This document shows, piece after piece, positions 1 to 6,985 of a stretch of DNA of 10,847 bases. The stretch spans positions 1-10,847 of the forward strand of contig JAJFJI010000179.1 of assembly GCA_021774205.1 (NCBI GenBank), read 5' to 3'. This stretch comes from Nitrosomonas sp. GTDB taxonomy: Bacteria > Pseudomonadota > Gammaproteobacteria > Burkholderiales > Nitrosomonadaceae. The notes under the pieces are model-generated. The model was not told the DNA's origin. It did no database searches and saw nothing but the letters and a program-made list of their open reading frames with translations. Both the position numbers and the translations under genes were made by a program. Position 1 is the stretch's first letter. Every line of letters begins with the position of its first letter.

Positions 1-1884
1 GCCTTTTCATTGCCACTTCTAGCTAACGGAGATTTTAAGAAGTTTCGTTCCTTGCTTTTCTCGGCTAATCAGAAGCAACGATTTAAGGATGAAGTCGAAA
101 TTCTTTATGAGGCGGCGGCTACTTTGTCATATCAGCTGGAAAGGCTTGAAGACAAAGTTGCTTATCGAACCAAGATGTTGGTTAAGCAAAGAGATGAGCT
201 TAGCAAGGAAAGAGATTTTATTGCGCATTTGCTTGATACGGCACAGGTAATTGTGTTGACGCAGAATGCAAGTGGAAAAATCATCACATTGAATGCGTTT
301 GGAGAAATGCTTACTCGCTATACGGAGAAGGAGTTACAGGAAACTCCTTTTCTCAATATACTTGCTTCAGAAGATGGGTTTCATGAATTGTCGGTTTGTC
401 TTGAAGAAATCCATCTTGGACAAAGAGAACAATTTCGTCATGAGGCAATAACTAACTGTAAGGATGGTTCTACACGTCATGTTGCTTGGCTTCATTCTCA
501 TCTGGATTGGCGTTCTGAAGATGATCCAGCGGTATTGTCCGTTGGCCTTGATGTTACTGAATACAAAAGAGTTGAAGGGCATCTAGCTTGGCTGGCGGAT
601 CACGATCCACTGACAAACTTATATAACCGGCGTCGATTTAGTGAGGAATTGGAGCAAGTATTAGGTTGGGCGGATAGATATGATCATCCCGGCGCTTTGT
701 TATTCTTTGATCTTGATCGATTCAAGTATATTAATGATACGAGTGGCCACCAGGCTGGTGATGAATTACTTAGGAAGGTTTCGGATATGTTATCTAATAG
801 TATTCGTACTGGTGATATAACTGGTCGACTGGGTGGAGATGAATTTGCAGTCATTCTTCCTGAAATAAAAGCAAGTGATGCAATAGAGGTTGCTAAAAAG
901 CTTCTTGTGCATCTAAACGATGCGAAATTGGTAACAAACAACCGAACACATAAAATTTCAGCCAGTATTGGAATCGCACTATTTCCTGAACATGGAAATA
1001 ATGTTCATGATTTGTTGGCGGCTGCAGATCTCGCCATGTACCAAGCCAAAGAAACTGGCCGTGGCGCATGGCATCTGTTTTCTAGTGATGATTATGTGCG
1101 TGAGCATATGCATACGTTGATGTACTGGAAAGAGAAAATTGAACATGCACATTTGAATGATAATTTCTTGCTTTATCTGCAACCCATTATGAATGTGAAA
1201 AAAGAAGAAATTGATTATTATGAAGTGCTGCTGCGCATGCTTGACGAAGATGGCACGATACATTCGCCGGCTAAATTTATTCCTGCGGCAGAGCAAACCG
1301 GGCTTATTCATGTAATTGATCATATGGTGTTGCGAAAGGCGATTGCGTTGATAGCAGAACTTGGCCAATGGGGGCATTCGGTCATATTTTCAATAAATTT
1401 GTCAGCCCATGCATTTAATGATCCTGAATTATTGCCAACGATAAAACATGAGCTTTCTAGTTTTGATGTTGATCCAACGTTGCTAGTATTTGAAATAACA
1501 GAGACAGCAGCCTTGGAAAATCTGCCAGGTGCGCGGAATCTTATGAAAGAGATTAAAGAGTTGGGATGCGGATTTGTTCTGGATGATTTTGGTGTTGGTT
1601 TTTCTTCTTTTTACTATTTAAGAGAGCTCCCTGTTGATGCGGTTAAGCTGGATGGCTCATTTATACGGAATTTGGTTCATAGCCCTGATGATCAGATTTT
1701 GGTTAAAGCATTATGTAGTGTGGCAAGAGGATTTGGTAAGAAAATTACGGCTGAATTTGTAGAAAATGAACAAATATTTTCTCTAATTAAAAAAATGGAT
1801 ATTGACTATGCGCAGGGATATTTCGTCGGAAAACCAGCACCTCACCGCGATTTTTTTCAGCAAAAAAACATAGAAAGTGATTGA
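1..1884 (+). CDS. PAS-GGDEF-EAL c-di-GMP turnover protein (5' partial)
   Basis: The frame is open from base 1, so the true start lies upstream; the TTG at 10 is unlikely to be the start. Numbering from base 1 as codon 1, residues about 1-60 resemble the end of a HAMP linker running into a coiled coil (LERLEDKVAYRTKML), which suggests a missing N-terminal sensor with membrane segments. A PAS domain (about 70-190) follows. The GGDEF domain (about 195-360) has an intact GGDEF motif at 278-282 and an inhibitory-site RxxD (RTGD, 269-272) exactly five residues before it. The EAL domain (about 375-620) reads EVL at 408-410 but keeps N466, E498, D528, D529, K549, E585 and Q605, the usual metal and catalytic positions. 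By family, the protein would make and/or hydrolyse cyclic di-GMP in response to a signal. Both domains look competent; which activity dominates cannot be read from the sequence. It ends 3 nt from the convergent neighbour. Confidence 0.93.
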   Translation, partial: AFSLPLLANGDFKKFRSLLFSANQKQRFKDEVEILYEAAATLSYQLERLEDKVAYRTKMLVKQRDELSKERDFIAHLLDTAQVIVLTQNASGKIITLNAFGEMLTRYTEKELQETPFLNILASEDGFHELSVCLEEIHLGQREQFRHEAITNCKDGSTRHVAWLHSHLDWRSEDDPAVLSVGLDVTEYKRVEGHLAWLADHDPLTNLYNRRRFSEELEQVLGWADRYDHPGALLFFDLDRFKYINDTSGHQAGDELLRKVSDMLSNSIRTGDITGRLGGDEFAVILPEIKASDAIEVAKKLLVHLNDAKLVTNNRTHKISASIGIALFPEHGNNVHDLLAAADLAMYQAKETGRGAWHLFSSDDYVREHMHTLMYWKEKIEHAHLNDNFLLYLQPIMNVKKEEIDYYEVLLRMLDEDGTIHSPAKFIPAAEQTGLIHVIDHMVLRKAIALIAELGQWGHSVIFSINLSAHAFNDPELLPTIKHELSSFDVDPTLLVFEITETAALENLPGARNLMKEIKELGCGFVLDDFGVGFSSFYYLRELPVDAVKLDGSFIRNLVHSPDDQILVKALCSVARGFGKKITAEFVENEQIFSLIKKMDIDYAQGYFVGKPAPHRDFFQQKNIESD

Positions 1885-1887
1885 TCT

Positions 1888-3291
1888 TTAGATTGTAAAG
1901 GAAGCATGTTGTTTCGGTAAAGTTACATTCCAATGAAGTTGTTTTTTGATTATTTCTGCCAGTGAAGCGGCATTGTTTGGTTCTCCGTGGACTACAAATG
2001 TTTTCTCTGGGGTTGATTGGAAGTTGTTTAGCCAGCCCATTAAACCCGCTTGGTCGGCATGCGCAGATAATCCGCCAATCGTGTAAATGTCAGCCCGCAC
2101 CGGAATGTCCTGACCATAAATTCTGACGCGCTTAGCGCCATCGACAAGGCGTCTTCCCAGTGTACCTGCAGCCTGAAAGCCAGTTAGGAGAATGCTGCAC
2201 TCTGGCCGGTCCAAATTGTATTTCAAATGATGTTTGATACGTCCCGCATCGCACATACCACTGGCGGAAATAATGACTGCACCTTGTTGAACTTTATTAA
2301 GTTGCATGGATTCTTCGACATCTTGAACGAAGTTTATCTGTAATTTGTTTCCATTCTTGTTTAACCACTGCATGATGTTGGTGGTTTCCTTGTCAAGCAG
2401 TGCCATATGCTTTAGTGTAATGTCGGTTGCGGCCAGCGCCATGGGTGAATCTACAGAAATTTTCATTGCGTGGAGTCGACCTTGACGATAAAGGTCAGCC
2501 AGTAAGAACAGTAAATCCTGGGTCCGTCCAACGGTAAAAGCTGGCACAATAATGTTGCCCCCTTTATTTTCTAATGTATTGTTAATAGCATAAACCAGTT
2601 CATCTAATGTATCAGACATATTTCGATGTAAACGGTTGCCATAAGTGGATTCAATGAGTAGTACATCAGCTTGATGAATAGGCGTGGGGTCGCGCACAAC
2701 TGGGTGGCCTGGTTGTCCCAGATCCCCTGAGAAAACAATTTTTTTGCTATCCGTGTGGTCCTTGATTTGCACTTCAATAATGGCAGAGCCCAGAATGTGT
2801 CCAGCATCACGAAAGGTGCATTTCACCGATGAGTTAAGCTTTATTTCCTCATCATAATCAATACGTCTGAGTTGCTTAAGAAAAGTTTCTGCTTGTGTGA
2901 CAGTATAAAGTGGTGCAATTTCACGACGTAAAGTGTGTTTTTTTCGGTGGGTTCTTTTGTTTTGCCATTCGATTTCTTTTTCCTGGATATGTGCGCTATC
3001 TTTTAGCATTACTTGAAGTAAGTCAGCTGTTGCGGCCGTGGTATAAACGGGACCTTTAAATCCCAATGCGCCTAGTCGTGGTAACAGCCCGGAGTGATCA
3101 ATATGCGCATGCGTAAGTAGCACAAAATCAATGGATTCTGGGTCAAAATTGAGGGCGCTCCGGTTTTTTCGGTCCGCATCGCGCCCACCTTGAAACATGC
3201 CGCAATCAACGAGAAAACGAGTATGTTTAGTTTCTATTAAATAACTTGATCCGGTAACTTCACCGGCTGCGCCCAAAAAGGTAAGTTGCAT
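1888..3291 (-). CDS. Beta-CASP metallo-beta-lactamase, RNA-processing exo/endonuclease type
   Basis: This 467-residue protein belongs to the CPSF73/Ysh1-like beta-CASP family (COG1236-type), whose members cleave RNA with two zinc ions. Metallo-beta-lactamase motifs are complete: D29, HAHIDH at 61-66, H165 (DAGHILGSA) and D190 (SGDLG). The beta-CASP motifs are also complete: E214 (IESTYGNR, motif A), H411 (LSAHAD, motif B) and H435 (VHGE, motif C). No KH or other RNA-binding extension is seen, so this is the short bacterial form. The start is the ATG at 3291; an AAAGG Shine-Dalgarno-like run lies about 9 nt upstream in the gap after bioA. It follows bioA by 30 nt on the same strand and is probably co-transcribed. 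The cytoplasmic RNase role comes from the family; the bacterial substrate is unknown, and a function in biotin synthesis is not implied. Confidence 0.93.
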   Translation of the reverse strand: MQLTFLGAAGEVTGSSYLIETKHTRFLVDCGMFQGGRDADRKNRSALNFDPESIDFVLLTHAHIDHSGLLPRLGALGFKGPVYTTAATADLLQVMLKDSAHIQEKEIEWQNKRTHRKKHTLRREIAPLYTVTQAETFLKQLRRIDYDEEIKLNSSVKCTFRDAGHILGSAIIEVQIKDHTDSKKIVFSGDLGQPGHPVVRDPTPIHQADVLLIESTYGNRLHRNMSDTLDELVYAINNTLENKGGNIIVPAFTVGRTQDLLFLLADLYRQGRLHAMKISVDSPMALAATDITLKHMALLDKETTNIMQWLNKNGNKLQINFVQDVEESMQLNKVQQGAVIISASGMCDAGRIKHHLKYNLDRPECSILLTGFQAAGTLGRRLVDGAKRVRIYGQDIPVRADIYTIGGLSAHADQAGLMGWLNNFQSTPEKTFVVHGEPNNAASLAEIIKKQLHWNVTLPKQHASFTI

Positions 3292-3321
3292 AGTTTTAGC
3301 CTTTCATTTACATTTAAGAAA

Positions 3322-4632
3322 TTACAGCGAATTGAGTACGTGCAATGTTCCATCTGCCAGTAACTTCATTTCCTGCTCGTTAATGATGTAGGGCGGCATA
3401 AAATAAACAGTGTTGCCTAAAGGCCTGAGTAGCAGTTTCTGTTTTAGCCCTGCCTGAAAGAATTTTTCGGAAAAAGCAGGATCTTTTGTTTCAACTTCAA
3501 ATGCCCAAATCATGCCGCAGTTGCGAAAATCTGTTACCTTGGGATGAGTTGAAATCGGCAGTGTGATCTGGTTTAGGTAATCGGCTTTAATTTTATTTGT
3601 CTCAATGATGTGGTCGTGTTTGAAAATGTCCAGTGTAGCAAGGGCTGCACGACAAGCTAACGCATTGCCCGTATGTGTATGTGAATGTAAAAAAGCGCGA
3701 GAGGTTTTATCATCATAAAAGGCATGATAAATGGTATCGTTGGTCATAACGACTGATAACGGCAAATAGCCACCGCTAAGGCCTTTCGATAGACATAAAA
3801 AATCCGGAGTAATATTGGCCTGATCACATGCAAACATTGCGCCAGTTCTGCCAAACCCTACCGCAATTTCATCAGCAATTAGATGCACCTGATAATTATC
3901 ACAAATTTGTCTCGCAAGCTTAAGATATTCAGGATGGTACATTCCCATGCCCATTGCCCCTTGCACCAGCGGTTCGAGAATCAGCGCGGCTGTCTCCGCA
4001 TGATGTTTTTGAAGATGTTTCTCAAGTTCATTTGCTGCACGCTGGGCATATTCTCTAGGCGATTCTCCAACTGACGCATAACGCCAGTCGGGGGTGGGAA
4101 CGGTTGAGCTAGGGCGTAATAGTGGCGCATAAATTTCCTTAAATATTGCGACGTCCGTGACAGCCAGTGCGCCTAGGGTTTCACCATGATAATCGTTTTG
4201 CAGGCAAACAAAATTGTTTTTCTCGGGTTGATTATGATTTAGCCAATAGTGGAAACTCATTTTTAGTGCAATTTCAATGGCCGATGCGCCATCGCTGGCA
4301 TAGGAGCAATGTCCAAGTGCGCCCGGCGCAAGTTTGCTCAAACGTTCAGATAGCTCAACGACCGGTTCGTGCGTAAAACCTGCCAGCATGACATGTTCCA
4401 GTTTGTTGAGTTGATCGCAGATCGCGGCGTTAATTTGCGGGTTGGTATGTCCGAATAAATTAGTCCACCAGGAACTGATTGCATCAATGTAACCGTTGCC
4501 ATCGACATCATAAAGCCAAACTCCATGACCGCTGGCAATTGGGATAGGCGGTATATTTTCATGTTGTTTCATTTGCGTGCAGGGATGCCAAACGGCATTT
4601 ACGCTGCGCGTTGGTAAAAATTTTTTATTCAT
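3322..4632 (-). CDS. bioA: Adenosylmethionine-8-amino-7-oxononanoate aminotransferase (DAPA synthase)
   Basis: This PLP enzyme transfers the amino group of S-adenosylmethionine to 7-keto-8-aminopelargonate (KAPA), giving 7,8-diaminopelargonate (DAPA) in biotin synthesis. From the ATG at 4632 the protein has 436 residues, close to the usual 430 or so. Visible class-III aminotransferase features are the substrate-pocket SSWW (W55, W56), the SDGASAIEIALKMS cofactor-phosphate loop, YHG at 148-150, D254 in ADEIAVGFGRTG, and the Schiff-base lysine K283 in LSKGLSGG. An ATG at 4731 in the same frame would add 33 residues unlike BioA and would place coding sequence over the CIRCE operator, so I reject it. 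No strong Shine-Dalgarno precedes the chosen ATG. No other bio gene is in the window, so biotin genes are dispersed here. The gene starts only 26 bp from the CIRCE arms and 3 bp from the groESL sigma32-type promoter. Confidence 0.95.
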   Translation of the reverse strand: MNKKFLPTRSVNAVWHPCTQMKQHENIPPIPIASGHGVWLYDVDGNGYIDAISSWWTNLFGHTNPQINAAICDQLNKLEHVMLAGFTHEPVVELSERLSKLAPGALGHCSYASDGASAIEIALKMSFHYWLNHNQPEKNNFVCLQNDYHGETLGALAVTDVAIFKEIYAPLLRPSSTVPTPDWRYASVGESPREYAQRAANELEKHLQKHHAETAALILEPLVQGAMGMGMYHPEYLKLARQICDNYQVHLIADEIAVGFGRTGAMFACDQANITPDFLCLSKGLSGGYLPLSVVMTNDTIYHAFYDDKTSRAFLHSHTHTGNALACRAALATLDIFKHDHIIETNKIKADYLNQITLPISTHPKVTDFRNCGMIWAFEVETKDPAFSEKFFQAGLKQKLLLRPLGNTVYFMPPYIINEQEMKLLADGTLHVLNSL

Positions 4633-4635
4633 TGT

Positions 4636-4664
4636 CTTGAAATTCCCGGTAATAGACCCTATTA
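4636..4664 (+). promoter_or_regulatory. Sigma32 (RpoH)-type heat-shock promoter for groESL
   Basis: CTTGAAA at 4636-4642, a 14-nt spacer, and CCCTATTA at 4657-4664 closely match the E. coli sigma32 consensus (CTTGAAA, 11-16 nt, CCCCATnT). The -10 element runs into the left arm of the CIRCE operator, so a start near 4670 would fall inside the operator. This predicts a groES leader of about 130 nt. The promoter identification is inference from the consensus match and position. Confidence 0.7.
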
Positions 4665-4697
4665 TTAGCACTCTAAGGTGATGAGTGCTAATAATAG
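4659..4697. promoter_or_regulatory. CIRCE operator (HrcA binding site), extended perfect palindrome
   Basis: The core is TTAGCACTC (4665-4673), nine spacer bases, and GAGTGCTAA (4683-4691), an exact match to the CIRCE consensus bound by the heat-shock repressor HrcA. Pairing continues outward with CTATTA and TAATAG, giving perfect 15-bp arms (4659-4673 and 4683-4697). It lies downstream of, and overlaps, the sigma32-type -10 box. It is also 26 bp upstream of the bioA start on the other strand. By established knowledge HrcA, itself a GroEL client, represses groESL through this site until heat stress. Confidence 0.96.
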
Positions 4698-4737
4698 TTT
4701 TTTTATTGCGAACACATCTCAGTTGCTTCAATGATTC

Positions 4738-4767
4738 TTGAGTGAAAAAAGCAAATTATTTTATAGT
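4738..4767 (+). promoter_or_regulatory. Candidate sigma70-type promoter for groES
   Basis: TTGAGT (4738-4743), an 18-nt spacer and TATAGT (4762-4767) resemble a vegetative promoter. Initiation near 4774 would give a leader of about 29 nt. It could supply basal GroESL expression independent of the sigma32-type promoter. It starts 40 bp beyond CIRCE, so HrcA would not directly cover it. The match is moderate and the region is AT-rich, so chance is possible. Confidence 0.4.
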
Positions 4768-4802
4768 GTTCAGGTTGTTAATTTTAAATAGGAGAAGAAA
4801 AT

Positions 4803-5093
4803 ATGAACATTCGCCCTTTACATGACCGCGTCATTGTCAAGCGGTTGGAAGAAGAACGCAAGACGGCATCCGGCATTGTTATTCCTGACAGTGCGGCAGA
4901 GAAGCCCGATCAAGGCGAAATAATGGCTGTTGGCAAAGGAAAAGTCGGTGATGACGGTAAAGTGCGTGCGCTGGAAGTAAAAGTTGGGGATAAGGTGTTG
5001 TTTGGAAAATATTCCGGGCAGTCTGTAAAAGTCCATGGTGAAGAACTTTTGGTTATGCGTGAAGAAGACATTATGGGCGTGGTTGAAAGCTAA
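4803..5093 (+). CDS. groES: Co-chaperonin GroES (Cpn10)
   Basis: This 96-residue protein has the normal GroES length and sequence from MNIRPLHDRV through the mobile-loop region (about residues 16-32, ERKTASGIVIPD) to the C-terminal LLVMREEDIMGVVE. It forms the heptameric lid of the GroEL folding chamber in the cytoplasm; the IVI tripeptide of the mobile loop is the family's GroEL contact. AGGAGA at 4790-4795 lies 7 nt before the ATG, a strong ribosome binding site. It is the first gene of a two-gene operon with groEL, which begins 49 nt after its stop. A sigma32-type promoter, CIRCE and a possible vegetative promoter upstream predict heat-inducible expression with basal output. Confidence 0.98.
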   Translation: MNIRPLHDRVIVKRLEEERKTASGIVIPDSAAEKPDQGEIMAVGKGKVGDDGKVRALEVKVGDKVLFGKYSGQSVKVHGEELLVMREEDIMGVVES

Positions 5094-5142
5094 TCAGTCA
5101 AACACAATATTAGACAACATTCTAGTCAATTAGGAGAAATTT

Positions 5143-6813
5143 ATGCCGGCAAAAGAAGTGAAATTTGGTGATTCAGCTCGCCATAAAATGGTAGATGGGG
5201 TTAATGTTCTAGCGAATGCAGTAAAAGTTACCTTGGGGCCAAAGGGACGTAACGTTGTACTGGAACGTTCTTATGGTGCGCCTACAATCACCAAGGATGG
5301 CGTTTCGGTTGCAAAAGAAATCGAGCTCAATGATAAATTCGAGAATATGGGCGCGCAGATGTTAAAAGAAGTCGCAAGCAAGACTTCCGATGTGGCCGGC
5401 GATGGCACAACGACCGCCACCGTGTTAGCGCAGTCCATTGTTAGAGAAGGAATGAAGTGTGTTGCCGCCGGGATGAACCCGATGGATCTCAAGCGTGGGA
5501 TTGATAAAGCAGTAATTTCAACCGTTGAAGAACTCAAGAAACTTTCAAAGCCTTGTGCGACAGCCAAGGAAATCGCGCAAGTAGGTAGTATTTCAGCAAA
5601 TTCAGATGCCGAAATTGGTGAAATTATTGCGGGCGCGATGGATAAAGTTGGCAAGGAAGGGGTCATTACCGTTGAAGACGGATCTGGTCTGCAAAATGAG
5701 CTTGACGTAGTTGAAGGTATGCAGTTCGACCGCGGCTACCTTTCTCCATATTTTGTCAGTAACGCAGAAAAACAAAGTGCACTACTGGAAGATCCATATA
5801 TTTTGTTGCATGATAAAAAAATCTCTAACATCCGTGACTTATTGCCGGTATTGGAGCAGGTTGCAAAAGCTGGCAAGCCATTGTTGATTATTGCAGAAGA
5901 TGTGGACGGCGAAGCTTTGGCGACGTTAGTGGTTAACAATATCCGTGGCATTCTGAAAACCTGTGCAGTGAAAGCGCCAGGATTTGGCGATCGCCGTAAA
6001 GCGATGTTAGAGGATATCGCGATTCTTACAGGTGGTACAGTTATCGCTGAAGAAGTTGGTTTAACGTTAGAAAAAGTGACGTTGGAAACACTTGGGCAGG
6101 CTAAACGCGTTGAGATTGGAAAGGAAAACACCACTATTATTGATGGTGCCGGCGAACATGGAAACATTGAAGGTCGCGTAAAGCAAGTCCGTACTCAGAT
6201 TGAAGAAGCAACTAGCGATTATGATAAGGAAAAACTCCAGGAGCGGGTTGCAAAGCTGGCAGGTGGTGTTGCGCTGATTAAAGTTGGTGCGGCGACTGAA
6301 GTGGAAATGAAAGAGAAAAAAGCGCGTGTTGAAGATGCGTTACATGCGACGCGTGCAGCCGTTGAAGAGGGGATTATTCCCGGTGGTGGCGTGGCATTGA
6401 TTCGCGCCATTAAAGCAATTAGTGGTATCAAAGGCGCTAATCATGATCAGGATGCTGGCGTTAAAATTGTATTGCGCGCACTGGAAGAGCCATTACGTCA
6501 AATTGTAACCAATTCTGGTGACGAGCCTTCAGTAGTCGTTAATAAGGTGGCAGAAGGCACGGATAATTATGGCTATAACGCAGCGACTGGTGAATATGGT
6601 GACATGGTGACAATGGGTGTTTTGGATCCGACCAAAGTTACCCGTTCCGCATTGCAGAATGCTGCCTCAATTGCCGGTTTAATGCTGACAACCGACGCAA
6701 TGGTTGCCGAATTGCCTAAGGATGAATCTGGTGGCGCTGGTGGCATGGGCGGCGGTATGGGTGGTATGGGCGGTATGGGTGGCATGGGTGGCATGGGCGG
6801 CATGGACATGTAA
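5143..6813 (+). CDS. groEL: Chaperonin GroEL (Cpn60)
   Basis: This 556-residue protein is the 60-kDa chaperonin, a double heptameric ring that encloses non-native proteins with GroES and folds them using ATP. Recognisable signatures are the N-terminal MPAKEVKFGDSAR, the nucleotide site TLGPKGRN, GDGTTTATVLAQ with the conserved Asp, the apical-domain segment around KISNIRDLLPVLEQ, and the ARVEDALHATRAAVEEG signature carrying the catalytic Asp. The protein ends in a Gly-Gly-Met tail with seven units before a final DM, longer than the four-unit tail of E. coli, which explains the slightly long length. The ribosome site AGGAGA (5132-5137) is 5 nt from the ATG. It is co-transcribed with groES, and an intrinsic terminator follows about 40 nt after the stop. 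As an HrcA-type system, GroEL itself probably feeds back on CIRCE repression. Confidence 0.98.
   Translation: MPAKEVKFGDSARHKMVDGVNVLANAVKVTLGPKGRNVVLERSYGAPTITKDGVSVAKEIELNDKFENMGAQMLKEVASKTSDVAGDGTTTATVLAQSIVREGMKCVAAGMNPMDLKRGIDKAVISTVEELKKLSKPCATAKEIAQVGSISANSDAEIGEIIAGAMDKVGKEGVITVEDGSGLQNELDVVEGMQFDRGYLSPYFVSNAEKQSALLEDPYILLHDKKISNIRDLLPVLEQVAKAGKPLLIIAEDVDGEALATLVVNNIRGILKTCAVKAPGFGDRRKAMLEDIAILTGGTVIAEEVGLTLEKVTLETLGQAKRVEIGKENTTIIDGAGEHGNIEGRVKQVRTQIEEATSDYDKEKLQERVAKLAGGVALIKVGAATEVEMKEKKARVEDALHATRAAVEEGIIPGGGVALIRAIKAISGIKGANHDQDAGVKIVLRALEEPLRQIVTNSGDEPSVVVNKVAEGTDNYGYNAATGEYGDMVTMGVLDPTKVTRSALQNAASIAGLMLTTDAMVAELPKDESGGAGGMGGGMGGMGGMGGMGGMGGMDM
6739..6804 (+). repeat. Tandem 9-bp GGM-coding repeat, groEL 3' end
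   Basis: Seven Gly-Gly-Met units (the second is GGGM) are encoded by near-identical 9-bp units alternating GGT/GGC before ATG. They form the flexible GroEL tail that projects into the central cavity. Such a short tandem array can change unit number by slippage without breaking the frame. Confidence 0.9.
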
Positions 6814-6853
6814 GCCATTTAGATCAAGGTTGTTAATTTTTAGATGTAACTAT

Positions 6854-6883
6854 AAGCCCCGTTTCGACGGGGTTTATTATTTT
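6854..6883 (+). terminator. Intrinsic terminator of groESL
   Basis: AAGCCCCGT (6854-6862), a TTCG loop and ACGGGGTTT (6867-6875) form a 9-bp stem with one G-T pair, followed by a T-rich tract (TTATTATTTT). It begins 40 nt after the groEL stop and closes the chaperonin operon. It isolates the SDR gene downstream, which therefore needs its own promoter. Confidence 0.88.
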
Positions 6884-6985
6884 AGTGGCTAGAAAACAAC
6901 AAAATAGCCGAGTTCTAAGCCGATAAACGCACCTGATGAATTATTATTTCTATATTATCCTCATCCTGTGATAAATTCCTGTTTT

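Noticed and set aside
10..12. TTG at 10 as the start of the c-di-GMP gene
   Set aside because: The frame is open to base 1 and the first residues look like the middle of a HAMP linker, so the gene is cut by the window edge.
4633..4731. Longer bioA reading frame starting at 4731 (33 extra residues)
   Set aside because: The extension is unlike BioA, would place the CIRCE palindrome inside coding sequence, and the 4632 start already gives the usual family length.
5271..6818. Long open frames antisense to groEL (for example 5736-6167 and 5271-5666)
   Set aside because: They mirror groEL codon structure, lack ribosome sites and resemble no family; they are shadows.
6968..6985. GTG start for the SDR gene
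   Set aside because: No Shine-Dalgarno; the six added residues lie outside the family similarity. The ATG at 6986 is also weak, so this is a preference, not a proof.
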